Assembly: GCA_025924755.1 (NCBI GenBank)
Contig: JAICHT010000009.1
Span: 1-25,708 of the forward strand
From: Chitinophagaceae bacterium
Lineage (GTDB): Bacteria; Bacteroidota; Bacteroidia; Chitinophagales; Chitinophagaceae
DNA length: 25,708 nucleotides
Direction of reading: 5' to 3'
The translations under genes and the position numbers were made by a program. The notes below the pieces were generated by a model. It had not been told where the DNA came from, made no database searches, and was given only the letters and a program-made list of their open reading frames with translations. Shown piece by piece: positions 7,812-16,289 of the stretch (its first letter is position 1; every line of letters begins with the position of its first letter).

Positions 7812-8657
7812 TTAGGAATTATGATATGCTACCAGTCCCTGCATTGGATTTTTTAAAACGCTGCCAAGCTCAAATTCATAAGTTCTGCACAACTCCTGAA
7901 GCACATCTTTAAATCCGAAGGCCACGCTTCCTACAAAGCTCACCGGCAACGACCATACTTCTCTATACTTGCACAGATGCGTAAAGAAAAAATCGTTAAG
8001 CCCGTCTTCTAAAATATTTTCCACCATATAATGTCCCCTGTTTTCTGCCAGAAACATCGCAAAGCAGGCCAGGTATCGGTTGGGCAGCGGCTCCTTATAT
8101 ACTTTTTCCAAAATCTCCACTGCATTGGTTACAAACTGCGCATCAAAGCGGGACCGCAGGTCGTCGTCGAAGGTGTTGTATAAATAATATTGCAATACTT
8201 TTTTGCCCAGGTAAGCCCCGCTGCCTTCATCGCCCAGCACATACCCTAAACCGGGACTGTTTTTGACGATCTTTGTTCCATTATAATAGCAAGAGTTGGA
8301 GCCGGTTCCCAATATGCAGGCAATGCCTTTATTATGGCCGCACAGGGCTCTTGCCGCCGCAGTCAGGTCGTGGTTTACTTCAATAGCTGCATCCCCGAAT
8401 ACTTCTTTTAAAGCAGTTTTTACACTCCGGGCGTTTTTGGGGCTGGCACAGCCAGTGCCGTAATAAAACAATTGTTCTACCTCCACGTTTTTAAGTTGTG
8501 AAGTCAGCTCATTTCTTAAAAGGTCGGCTATTTGCAGGGTAGATAAAAAGTAGGGGCTAAAACCCTGGGTATAAATCGTTTTCTTTTTACCATTATTTAT
8601 CAAACACCATTCTGCTTTGGTAGATCCACTATCGGCTATTAAGGTAACTGGCATCAT
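7812..8657 (-). CDS. BadF/BadG/BcrA/BcrD-family amino sugar kinase (probable MurNAc/GlcNAc kinase)
   Basis: An ASKHA-fold kinase of 281 aa. ADSGSTKAEW at 8-17 is the first phosphate-binding motif, HDLTAAARAL at 96-105 includes the likely catalytic Asp97, GTGSNS at 117-122 is the second phosphate loop, and LGDEGSGAYLG at 141-151 is typical of GlcNAc-kinase-like members. Known relatives such as MurK phosphorylate MurNAc and GlcNAc at O6. The adjacent murQ supports MurNAc as a substrate here, but this is inferred from the neighbourhood. Two ATG codons lie side by side at 8657 and 8654; either may start the protein. It is divergent from the protease gene at 8756. Confidence 0.85.
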   Translation of the reverse strand: MMPVTLIADSGSTKAEWCLINNGKKKTIYTQGFSPYFLSTLQIADLLRNELTSQLKNVEVEQLFYYGTGCASPKNARSVKTALKEVFGDAAIEVNHDLTAAARALCGHNKGIACILGTGSNSCYYNGTKIVKNSPGLGYVLGDEGSGAYLGKKVLQYYLYNTFDDDLRSRFDAQFVTNAVEILEKVYKEPLPNRYLACFAMFLAENRGHYMVENILEDGLNDFFFTHLCKYREVWSLPVSFVGSVAFGFKDVLQELCRTYEFELGSVLKNPMQGLVAYHNS

Positions 8658-8720
8658 TGGTAAGTGCTTAAAGTATTGTTGTAAATAAATGCCAAAACGG
8701 TATGGTTATATCAAATCGAC

Positions 8721-8728
8721 TATTTTGC
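8721..8728 (+). promoter_or_regulatory. Possible -7 box for the S41 protease gene
   Basis: TATTTTGC lies 28 bases before the ATG at 8756. It differs from TAnnTTTG by one missing base, and no clear -33 element was seen. Weak call, based on position in the divergent intergenic region. Confidence 0.25.
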
Positions 8729-8755
8729 ATTTAAATTACAAAGTAACAGCAGACA

Positions 8756-10351
8756 ATGAGGAATAAAAAATTCCAAGTGTGGTTGCCATTAGCGTTTTCC
8801 CTGATAATGATATCAGGGATGTTCTTTGGTTTTAAACTGCACCAGCAAACAGGTACCGCAAAAAGCTTTTTTGCAACCGACCATAGAAGCGCTTTGCAGG
8901 AAGCGATAGACCTGATAAAAACAAGATATGTGGACTCTGTAAAAGTGGATTCGCTTCAGGATAATGCGATGCAGGGAATTATGAGCGAACTGGACCCACA
9001 CTCCGTATACATACCAGCCTCCGGGGTAAGCGAAGCAGACGAAGATATTATTGGCAATTTTGAAGGCATTGGCGTGGAGTTCAATATATTTAGCGATACC
9101 GTAAATGTGCTCTATGTAGTGCCCGACGGCCCCAGCGATAAAGCCGGTCTGCAGGTAGGGGATAAAATTTTAAAGGTAGATAATCAACCTATTATAAGTA
9201 AAACACTGGGCAGCGCAGCTATAAAAAATTTAATTCGGGGGGAAGGCGGCACCAAAGTAAAGCTGACGGTTTTACGCAATAACACCCTTCAGTATTTTTA
9301 TGTAACCCGTGGCAGGATTCCGCTTCCTTCGTTGGATGCAGCTTATATGCTGGATTCGGCTACCGGCTATATTAAACTCAATAAATTTTCCGAAACCACG
9401 TACCAGGAGTTTATGCAGGCGATGGAAAGTCTTCATAACAAGGGCATGAAAAACCTGGTTTTAGACCTTCGGGATAATGGCGGCGGTTTGCTGGACCAGG
9501 CCATTAATATAGCGGATGAATTTTTAGACAATGATAAATTAATAGTATATACCGAGGGAAATAACACTCCAAAAAAAGAATACCATTGTAGTAAAGAAGG
9601 TGTTTTTGAAAAAGGAAAGCTGGTTGTGCTGGTAAATGAATTGACGGCAAGCGCCAGCGAGATTCTTTCCGGCGCATTGCAGGATTGGGACAGAGCTACC
9701 ATTATAGGCCGGCGCACCTTTGGCAAAGGATTGGTTCAGGAGCAATATCAATTGAGCGACGGCTCTGCCCTGCGATTAACAGTGGCCCGTTACTATACGC
9801 CATCCGGTAGAAGCATTCAGCGACCTTATGATAAGGGAAGGCAGGCATATATGGAAGATTTATATGGACGCTACCAGCATGGCGATTTAATATCAGCCGA
9901 CTCTAACCATGTAGCTACCGGCAAGCAATACAAAACGCACAATGGACGGCCTGTATATGGCGGCGGCGGCATTATGCCCGATGTGTTTGTGGGAATTGAT
10001 ACCAGCTCTTTTTTACGCAGTATTACACAATTGTATTTAGATGGGCGCTTTAATAATTTTGTATACCGTTATTATACACAACGATTACCACAATGGAAGC
10101 AATATAAAACACCTGAAGAATTTGCTTCAAGGTATGCAGGAGAAAACGATGCCTGGGATCAATTGGTAAGTTTTGCAGCTAAAGACAGTATTAATTTAAA
10201 AAATATAAGCGGTAAAGACAGAAAAGCGGTAGAGGACCGGATTAAAGCATACCTGGCCCGCTTTAAATGGAGAACCGAAGGCTTTTACGAAGTGCTGAAT
10301 GCCAACGATGAAGCCGTAAAAAAAGCAAAAGAAATATTTGCCCAGAAATAA
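8756..10351 (+). CDS. S41-family C-terminal processing protease
   Basis: A 531-aa serine protease of the CtpA/Prc family, which trims or degrades periplasmic proteins from their C-terminus. A signal anchor spans about residues 8-26. A PDZ domain follows at about 85-185 (NFEGIGVEF, VVPDGPSDKAGLQVGDKIL), then the S41 catalytic domain with LDLRDNGGG at 237-244. The catalytic dyad is Ser299 (TASASE) and Lys324 (TFGKGLVQ), with the 25-residue spacing seen in Prc. The C-terminal region of about 130 residues after 400 is helical and typical of Bacteroidota members. The gene is transcribed alone and ends at a strong bidirectional terminator. Confidence 0.93.
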   Translation: MRNKKFQVWLPLAFSLIMISGMFFGFKLHQQTGTAKSFFATDHRSALQEAIDLIKTRYVDSVKVDSLQDNAMQGIMSELDPHSVYIPASGVSEADEDIIGNFEGIGVEFNIFSDTVNVLYVVPDGPSDKAGLQVGDKILKVDNQPIISKTLGSAAIKNLIRGEGGTKVKLTVLRNNTLQYFYVTRGRIPLPSLDAAYMLDSATGYIKLNKFSETTYQEFMQAMESLHNKGMKNLVLDLRDNGGGLLDQAINIADEFLDNDKLIVYTEGNNTPKKEYHCSKEGVFEKGKLVVLVNELTASASEILSGALQDWDRATIIGRRTFGKGLVQEQYQLSDGSALRLTVARYYTPSGRSIQRPYDKGRQAYMEDLYGRYQHGDLISADSNHVATGKQYKTHNGRPVYGGGGIMPDVFVGIDTSSFLRSITQLYLDGRFNNFVYRYYTQRLPQWKQYKTPEEFASRYAGENDAWDQLVSFAAKDSINLKNISGKDRKAVEDRIKAYLARFKWRTEGFYEVLNANDEAVKKAKEIFAQK

Positions 10352-10384
10352 AAAAATGGCGCCAATGGAGGCGCCGTTTTTTTA
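10351..10384. terminator. Bidirectional terminator between converging genes
   Basis: An A-run, GGCGCC (10358-10363), a 6-base loop, GGCGCC (10370-10375) and a T-run form a hairpin that works in either direction. It serves both the protease gene (+) and the DUF6249 gene (-). Confidence 0.85.
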
Positions 10385-10386
10385 TG

Positions 10387-10737
10387 TTACAATTCTCTTT
10401 CCTTGTTGAGCACTTCTTTCTTTTCAATAGCATACGAGCCAATTAACCCCAAACCGCCGCCAATGGCTATTAAAGAAAAATAAATGGCCGGGTTATCATG
10501 GTCGGTATGCATCGCATTATCAATTAAAAAGGCAATCAACAAACCCAAGCCAGCACCTAAAAGTAAAAGCCCGGTTTTTAAGCTTCGGTAAGGTGCAGGG
10601 CGGTTGGCATATTGCTTAGGATTCATGCCTCTTTCTATCATGGCTAATCTTTCGCGGGTAGTTAAGTATACGATACCAAATATCATAGCAAAAGCTCCCA
10701 ACGGAACCAAAATCGGAACTAATACTCCAGCTTCCAT
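10387..10737 (-). CDS. DUF6249-type small membrane protein
   Basis: A 116-aa protein with three hydrophobic helices at about 5-25, 53-71 and 82-104. After the first helix comes RERLAMIERGMNP at 28-40, the marker of DUF6249 proteins, which are widespread in Bacteroidota. The C-terminus is charged (EKKEVLNKEREL). In many genomes this family lies beside ECF sigma factors. Here a sigma factor gene is divergent, with starts about 280 bases apart, which fits, though the role is unknown. Family call made from the motif. Confidence 0.75.
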   Translation of the reverse strand: MEAGVLVPILVPLGAFAMIFGIVYLTTRERLAMIERGMNPKQYANRPAPYRSLKTGLLLLGAGLGLLIAFLIDNAMHTDHDNPAIYFSLIAIGGGLGLIGSYAIEKKEVLNKEREL

Positions 10738-10966
10738 AAAATAAAATTTATCGTTTAAAGTTTAATTACTTGTTTTTATATCTGACGACCTGTTTGCTTA
10801 CCAGGTTACAGCCAAAATGAAATATTTAAAGAACAGCTACTAAATCATCTGACTACACACAATAACAACCGGTTACAGGCTGCGCTGCTTATTTTTTATT
10901 TTGGCTATAAATTTTTAAAGACCATATTGTTTTGTGACTTCCATTACTATTACCTGTAATTATTTA

Positions 10967-10974
10967 TAGCTTTG
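10967..10974 (+). promoter_or_regulatory. -7 promoter box (TAGCTTTG) for the ECF sigma factor gene
   Basis: TAGCTTTG matches TAnnTTTG exactly, 40 bases before the ATG at 11015. A TTTG at 10931-10934 is further upstream than the usual -33 position, so only the -7 box is supported. Confidence 0.5.
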
Positions 10975-11014
10975 GTGTAACCTGCCAAAACTTTATTGAG
11001 TCTAACTATATATA

Positions 11015-11596
11015 ATGCACACCGAACGATCGGATATTGATATCATCAGCCAAGTACTGCAGGGAGATAAGCAGGCGTATGCGCTCTTGGTAAGCCGGTA
11101 TCAGAATTTTGTATTTACCATAGTATTGCGATTTATAAAAAGCCGGGAAGATGCAGAAGAAATTGCGCAGGATGTTTTTGTGAAAGCCTACCGGTCGCTG
11201 GCCGATTTTAAAGGAACAGCCAAGTTCAGTACCTGGTTGTATACAATTACCACTACTAGCTGTATCACTTTTTTACGTAAGAAAAAACTGGATATGCAAT
11301 CTCTGGATAACGAACAGGTTTTCGATTCAGCAGATATAATAGATTCGGGGATGAGCGCTAACCAGGTAGAGCAAAAGTCTAAGGTGAATATGGTTTCCAA
11401 TGCTATAAAAATGCTCAGCCCTGATGATGCGCAAATTATTACGCTGTTTTATAAAGCAGAACAGTCATTAGAAGAAATAGCACAAATATTGGGTATAGAA
11501 CCTAATGCCGTAAAGGTGCGATTGCACCGGGCACGAACCAGGCTAAAAGATAAAATGCAAACACATTTTAAAGCAGAAGTAAATGATATTTATTAA
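11015..11596 (+). CDS. ECF-type RNA polymerase sigma factor
   Basis: A 193-aa group 4 sigma factor. Region 2 lies at about 20-92: QNFVFTIVLRFIKSREDAEEIAQDVFVKAY contains the core-binding and -10-recognition helices, and KFSTWLYTITTTSCITFLRKKK ends it. Region 4 lies at about 134-186 with the helix-turn-helix SLEEIAQILGIEPNAVKVRLHRAR, which would read the -35 element. Regions 1 and 3 are absent, as in the ECF class. The next gene, 17 bases downstream, encodes a membrane protein that looks like its anti-sigma factor, so the sigma factor is probably held at the membrane until a signal arrives. Confidence 0.93.
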   Translation: MHTERSDIDIISQVLQGDKQAYALLVSRYQNFVFTIVLRFIKSREDAEEIAQDVFVKAYRSLADFKGTAKFSTWLYTITTTSCITFLRKKKLDMQSLDNEQVFDSADIIDSGMSANQVEQKSKVNMVSNAIKMLSPDDAQIITLFYKAEQSLEEIAQILGIEPNAVKVRLHRARTRLKDKMQTHFKAEVNDIY

Positions 11597-11613
11597 AAAC
11601 AATACTGGCTATC

Positions 11614-12141
11614 ATGCAAGAAAATAAAAACTTTTTTTCCGGGGAAGAAGACATGGAGCTTCATCTGTGGAATTATATTGATGGCATTGCAGAAGCTAAA
11701 GAACGCACTGCTATAGAAAAACTCATAGCTGAAAATGCACAATGGCATATAAAGTATAGCGAACTGCTGGAAGTTCACCAAATATTAAACAGTACAGAAT
11801 TGGAGCAACCTTCGCTGCGGTTTACAAAAAATGTGATGGAGGAAATAAGTAAACTGCATATTGCTCCCGCTGCAAAAGATTATATCAATAAGAAAATTAT
11901 TTGGGGGATTGCTGCTTTTTTTATAACTATTATATTAGGTATGCTGGTTTACCTGGTTGGCCAAATTAGCTGGTCGACAGGTTCTGCAGATGTTATAAAA
12001 ATTGATTTTGGCAAACTAAATTATAGCAAAGTTTACAGCAGCACGTTTGTCAATATTTTTATGATGCTGAATATTGTGCTGGCATTGATGTTGCTGGATA
12101 AATATTTAAGCAACAAAAGAAAAAAATTAACCGGAGCCTGA
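11614..12141 (+). CDS. Probable membrane anti-sigma factor
   Basis: A 175-aa protein with a cytoplasmic N-terminal part of about 90 residues. That part includes LHLWNYIDGIAEAKERTAIEKLIAE, the pattern of short anti-sigma domains in Bacteroidota, where a helix near the N-terminus wraps the sigma factor. Two TM helices follow at about 95-116 and 144-163, with a 27-residue loop outside and a short basic tail inside. No zinc-binding HxxxCxxC motif is present, so it is not a ZAS-type anti-sigma. The role is inferred from position directly after the ECF sigma gene and from topology. Confidence 0.75.
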   Translation: MQENKNFFSGEEDMELHLWNYIDGIAEAKERTAIEKLIAENAQWHIKYSELLEVHQILNSTELEQPSLRFTKNVMEEISKLHIAPAAKDYINKKIIWGIAAFFITIILGMLVYLVGQISWSTGSADVIKIDFGKLNYSKVYSSTFVNIFMMLNIVLALMLLDKYLSNKRKKLTGA

Positions 12142-12154
12142 TAGTTTATCAGGT

Positions 12155-12199
12155 TTATATAAAAGCCCTTCTATTATTTGTAGAAGGGCTTTTATATAA
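12155..12199. terminator. Strong bidirectional terminator
   Basis: Perfect 19-base arms (12155-12173 and 12181-12199) around a 7-base loop. The inner part is GC-containing (AAAAGCCCTTCTA) with T-runs on the outer side of both strands. It separates the anti-sigma gene (+) from the SRAP gene (-). Confidence 0.9.
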
Positions 12200-12234
12200 C
12201 TGCACTTTTATATTTTAAAAGAATATACCAGCCA

Positions 12235-12954
12235 TTAACTTAAAGAAATGGCAGGCAACCCTTCATACTCAAATACTTCCATTGGGTTAATCGCATCTTT
12301 AAAATCTTTTTTTATAGTATGAGCTTCCATTTTGCCGGGTGCTATCTGGTACGTGGCTATTTCTTCTATCCGCTGTGCTTCCAAATCTTCACACATCCAT
12401 TCTTTTGCCAGTTCATCGGTAAGTATTGTTGGCATACGCTTTTTCGTATTATGGATTTCTTCCATCAACTGGTTGGCTTTAGTAGTAATGAGGGCAAATG
12501 TATTGAGCATTTCGCCACTTTCCTTATCTGTCCAATATTGATGTATGCCTGCCATATAAAACAGCTCTTTTCCTTTCACCGAAACAAAGTAGGGATAAGC
12601 TTGCTTTTTATAATGCCGCCATTCATAAAAACCAGATGACAATACCAGGCATCTTCTTTTTAGCGCCGCTTCTTTATACATTCTGTTCTCCAACAACTTT
12701 TCGCCTACAGCATTCAGCGTTGTATATTTCTTCCTGGCTGCTTTTACATCTTCTATGTTTTTATACCAAAAAGGAATAAACTCCCAATGAGCCAGATCTA
12801 AATGCCAGGTGCCTTTATGAGCTGTAATGATAGGATAATTATCATAGTCAAAGCCCGGAGCTACATCCCTGACAATCTCCGTTTTATCGTGCTCCCATTG
12901 CACTATATCCAGGAGCTGATCCTTTTTTATTTTTATAGCATTATAATAACACAT
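12235..12954 (-). CDS. SRAP-domain (HMCES/YedK-type) DNA-protein crosslink protein
   Basis: A 239-aa SRAP protein. Family members crosslink to abasic sites in single-stranded DNA through the N-terminal Cys exposed after Met removal. Here Cys2 is present, as are the family Asn (N81, TLNAVGEKL), Glu (E111, GFYEWR) and His (H168, IHNTKKRMP). Two arginines that contact DNA in E. coli YedK are not conserved: CGRF reads CYYN and NAR reads NAV. The catalytic set is therefore kept but the DNA-binding surface may differ. It appears to be transcribed alone, with no SOS box that I could recognise. Confidence 0.9.
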   Translation of the reverse strand: MCYYNAIKIKKDQLLDIVQWEHDKTEIVRDVAPGFDYDNYPIITAHKGTWHLDLAHWEFIPFWYKNIEDVKAARKKYTTLNAVGEKLLENRMYKEAALKRRCLVLSSGFYEWRHYKKQAYPYFVSVKGKELFYMAGIHQYWTDKESGEMLNTFALITTKANQLMEEIHNTKKRMPTILTDELAKEWMCEDLEAQRIEEIATYQIAPGKMEAHTIKKDFKDAINPMEVFEYEGLPAISLS

Positions 12955-13025
12955 ACACGGTTATTTATTATTTGCTTATTCAATTTTACTGCCAATATTG
13001 TGGGAAAGCTTAGGAACAAAATTCA

Positions 13026-14498
13026 TTATAAAGCATATTCAAAATGAACTTTACTTTTGTTCTTTGCCTTTATTTCATTAGCTTCCCGACGGTAATCATA
13101 TAGTTCGTTTTTGGTATGTCCTTTCATATTGTAAGTATCATTTCCGCTGCTGCCGTAAATTTTTATTTTGATATTGGATACTGCGCTTTCATCCATTTCA
13201 AAGATATCGTCGCCTCTTAATCCGTTCAGGGTAATAACCCGTGTTTCTTTTGGATCAAATTTCCTGAAGTATAGGGTATCTGCATTTTTATCGGCAGTAA
13301 GCACCGTAACAAAAAGGAGGGTACCATCTCCGCTTATTTTAAAAAGATCGGCTTTGTTGGTGCCATCCACCACTACGTGGCGGGACAAAAAACGATAATA
13401 GTTCATTACGTGAGGCAGGAGTTTATTTCTACGGGATATGAGTTTTTCTTTAATGATCTCTCCATTCAAACGATACACTTCTGGAGGTAATTGGTCCACA
13501 GCTTTTCGTATGACACTATCCGTGATATTGGTTGTAAAATTATGAACAGCCTGCAACCAGTCGGCAGCATTTAGTTCATTCATAAACGTTTGATCGAATC
13601 CCCAGGCTTTGAAACTCAGTTTAATAACATGCAGGTTATTTTTTTTAAAATTCACCAACTGCGGCATGCCCAGTTCTCTGGCTATTTTCACCAAAAAACC
13701 ATTGGATTTAAAAAATGCCTGATCGCGGTCGCGGGGTACAGCATAGTAATACGTCTTATGAACCGAATCCTTTATACCCCATCTCCACTGGTCGGCATGC
13801 CGGTCCCAATCTGCTATTAGCATATCCAGCAGACGGGCTTTCAATACTTCATGTTGATTTACCAGATGATTTTGTGTGTTTACGATTTCCTCCAGAACTT
13901 TATCCGTACTTTCCGTTTTTGAATTGCCTGGTGTTGGGTCTCTTTGTTCTAGCAGGCATACTTTATTTGCAAACAGATCACGATATTTTCCAAAGGCATT
14001 ATCTCCTTTTACATAATATAACTTGGGGTCGGCGGCAACTACTCCCGCAGCTTTTGCCAAAGTACTTACCGAAAGTGGTGCATACGGGTTTGCACCCGAA
14101 ATCATTTCCTGCATAAGCGTTTCTACCAGCGTATGCCTGAGCACTTTGGGCAACCCTTTGGATACCTCTTTATCAATAGTACGCAAAGCCCACTCCCTGC
14201 CCTCGCTGTCTTTCAGGCGCAACGAATTTGTTTCCATACCACCACCTAATTCCTCAATAGTAAATCCGCCATTGGTAGTGGCTAAAGAAAAGACCGGCAT
14301 TTTAACTGGCATAGCCAATTCTTTTCTATAATTATTGCCAAGCAAAAACCGGGTTATCACCCCTTTATTAGCATATTTAAGGCTAGCCCAATGCACAACT
14401 GTGTCCGGGTAAGAACTGCTGCTTTGTGCTTTACCACTTAAAAAAATAGTTTGAAGAGCTATAAAAAAATAAATCCATTTTGCTGTACTCAACTTCAT
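13026..14498 (-). CDS. Exported protein with CotH/HipA-like kinase-type domain, no barrel
   Basis: A 490-aa protein with a signal peptide (residues 1-24, cut after GKA). The body has a pattern seen in large Bacteroidota proteins: SLRLKDSEGREWALRTIDKE at 92-111, then LLDMLIADWDRHADQWRW at 223-240 and AVPRDRDQAFF at 253-263. The DWDRH and RDRDQ motifs look like the catalytic and metal-binding loops of CotH, HipA and FAM20-type kinases; this is fold-level inference. The C-terminal part (GLRGDDIFEMDE, YGSSGNDTYNMKG, LYDYRREANEI) is where related proteins, as I recall them, continue into an Omp85-like beta-barrel. Here the frame ends soon after, with only 71 bases before the next gene, so no barrel is encoded. 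Activity unproven. Confidence 0.8.
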   Translation of the reverse strand: MKLSTAKWIYFFIALQTIFLSGKAQSSSSYPDTVVHWASLKYANKGVITRFLLGNNYRKELAMPVKMPVFSLATTNGGFTIEELGGGMETNSLRLKDSEGREWALRTIDKEVSKGLPKVLRHTLVETLMQEMISGANPYAPLSVSTLAKAAGVVAADPKLYYVKGDNAFGKYRDLFANKVCLLEQRDPTPGNSKTESTDKVLEEIVNTQNHLVNQHEVLKARLLDMLIADWDRHADQWRWGIKDSVHKTYYYAVPRDRDQAFFKSNGFLVKIARELGMPQLVNFKKNNLHVIKLSFKAWGFDQTFMNELNAADWLQAVHNFTTNITDSVIRKAVDQLPPEVYRLNGEIIKEKLISRRNKLLPHVMNYYRFLSRHVVVDGTNKADLFKISGDGTLLFVTVLTADKNADTLYFRKFDPKETRVITLNGLRGDDIFEMDESAVSNIKIKIYGSSGNDTYNMKGHTKNELYDYRREANEIKAKNKSKVHFEYAL

Positions 14499-14739
14499 TA
14501 AGGATAAGCTTAAGTGTATGTGGTAATTAAATAATTATGCCGCCCATTTTTAACTTGAAGTGTAATTACCTGATACCTAAAATAAATTTACTTGATAGGG
14601 TGCAGTTTTACGTAAATATTTAAACAGGACAGTAGGTAAAATGTCTGAATAAATATTTGTAACAAAGATGGTGAATGATGAAATCCTTATGAAATTGGGC
14701 CTGATGGAAGTATGAGACGTTCTTGTATAGCATTACCTT

Positions 14740-15468
14740 TTACTTTAATGCTTTTTCTATTGCAGCAGCCAGCAGCTCTGCCCATTTTTGGTGTTCTTTG
14801 GCACTATAGTGCAAGCCGTCACTTGCCAATAAGGTTGCATCATTATAAGCCAACCTTGTTGAAGGTGTAATATCAATATAAGTCACATTATATTGCAAGC
14901 TTATTTCCTTGTTTATTGCATTGAACCCATCTATTTCCCTGCTTACTCTGGCCTTTTCCGGAGCAGGAACAAAAGGCGTAGCACTATAATCCGGTATGGA
15001 TAAAACAAATACCCTACCCGCACGGTTACCGGCCAGCGAAATTGATTTCGTTAGCAGTTGCGTAAAATGCAGTCGGTAACCAGCCGTATCTAGTCCCTGG
15101 TATTGGTCATTAACGCCTATCAGCAAACTTACCACATCGTATTGGGGGTTTAACGCCTGTGCTTTAATGGCATTTTGAAGGTTGATAGTTGTCCACCCGG
15201 TAGTAGCAATATATTGAGGGTCGCTGAAAAAAAGTTGATGTTGCTGCAAAAGCGCTACTGTAAGAAAAGGAAAGCGTTCATTTGCTTCTACATTCTGACC
15301 TATAGTATAGCTGTCGCCCAATGCCAGGTATTTTTTCTTTGCGCTGCTGTCATGTGGTGCAGTTTCTGTCATACCTGTATAGTTACTGCTTTTTTTAGTG
15401 CAGGCACATAAATATAACAAAGAGAAAATAAGAACATTAGAAGAAATTAATATCAAAATGCGCTTCAT
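14740..15468 (-). CDS. SGNH/GDSL-family esterase lipoprotein
   Basis: A 242-aa exported hydrolase. The N-terminus MKRILILISS with a hydrophobic run to residue 20 ends in the lipobox LCAC, so Cys23 is probably lipidated. Block I is LALGDSYTIG at 48-57 with the nucleophile Ser53, block III is GVND at 118-121, and block V is SDGLHYS at 216-222 with Asp217 and His220. The fold usually carries esterase, lipase or acetyl-hydrolase activity; the substrate cannot be told. The ATG at 15468 was chosen because the signal peptide begins there; an in-frame TTG at 15489 adds seven residues ahead of the signal. A TATCTTTTG sequence at 15506-15514 may be its promoter. Confidence 0.9.
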   Translation of the reverse strand: MKRILILISSNVLIFSLLYLCACTKKSSNYTGMTETAPHDSSAKKKYLALGDSYTIGQNVEANERFPFLTVALLQQHQLFFSDPQYIATTGWTTINLQNAIKAQALNPQYDVVSLLIGVNDQYQGLDTAGYRLHFTQLLTKSISLAGNRAGRVFVLSIPDYSATPFVPAPEKARVSREIDGFNAINKEISLQYNVTYIDITPSTRLAYNDATLLASDGLHYSAKEHQKWAELLAAAIEKALK

Positions 15469-15518
15469 ATCAGAACATACGAAAATCAAATACCGGATAG
15501 TTTTACAAAAGATAAATG

Positions 15519-16139
15519 TTACGTCTTTTGATAAATAATGGAGCTCATAAAATTTTTAAAAAAGGTTTTGCTTGAAATTATTTTATACTGGTATTGCCGA
15601 AAAAAGCATTCTGAATGAGGCAAAGCAGATACCGGCACCTTGCAAAAAACATTAAAGAATGCATACATAATCTTCAGCAAACCCTTTTGCCAGTAACTGT
15701 TATTATAGATTTGGAAATCGGCAAATAACCATAGCCCGCCTTTCTTTAAGTGGTCGTGTAATTTTTGAAATACCGGCTTCAGCGTGTCATCCGAGAAGTT
15801 GTCAAAGAAGTAGGACGTCAGCAATACATCATATTCCTCCAAAGTTGCTTGTTGAACAGGCTGATTTACAAAATTTACTTTATGATTTCCTATTCTTCTT
15901 TTACAGGATTTTTCAATCATCTTTTTTGAAAGTTCTACATAGGTAATTTGCAGGTTTTCAACTTTTAATTTGCTCAGCTCTTCCAAAATCCAGCCAGTGC
16001 CGCCGCCTACTATTAATATCTTGCTATTATCAGTAATTGCCTGTATTAAATATTGCTGCGATCGTAAAATTGCTTTTCCATATACCAGCCGTGCAAGCGG
16101 ATCGTATATGGAAGCTATTGCGTCGTAATTTACCGGCAT
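15519..16139 (-). CDS. Class I SAM-dependent methyltransferase
   Basis: A 206-aa cytosolic methyltransferase of the Rossmann type. Motif I is KILIVGGGTGW at 40-50. An acidic residue for ribose binding is at the end of the next strand (ITYVELS), and the motif IV region is EYDVLLTSYFFDNF. The N-terminus NYDAIASIYDPLARLVYG resembles UbiE-like and other small-molecule methyltransferases. The post-motif LKKGGLWLFADF is also standard. The substrate is unknown. It lies 50 bases upstream of the GDSL lipoprotein gene on the same strand and is divergent from a small lipoprotein gene. Confidence 0.88.
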   Translation of the reverse strand: MPVNYDAIASIYDPLARLVYGKAILRSQQYLIQAITDNSKILIVGGGTGWILEELSKLKVENLQITYVELSKKMIEKSCKRRIGNHKVNFVNQPVQQATLEEYDVLLTSYFFDNFSDDTLKPVFQKLHDHLKKGGLWLFADFQIYNNSYWQKGLLKIMYAFFNVFCKVPVSALPHSECFFRQYQYKIISSKTFFKNFMSSIIYQKT

Positions 16140-16289
16140 ATAATGCTACAATAAAAGGAATGAAGGTATTTAGTTATAACTGATATTAGCACCAGAATGA
16201 TATCCTTACAATAATAAAAGTGTAACTGAGCGTTGCTTTAAACATAAGGTGCTGGCAATGAATTTGCATTTGTACCCTATCATATCAAT

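Noticed and set aside
14730..14751. GCATTA...TAATGC inverted repeat at the end of the GDSL gene
   Set aside because: Arms of only six AT-rich bases and no T-run on the minus strand; not a convincing terminator.
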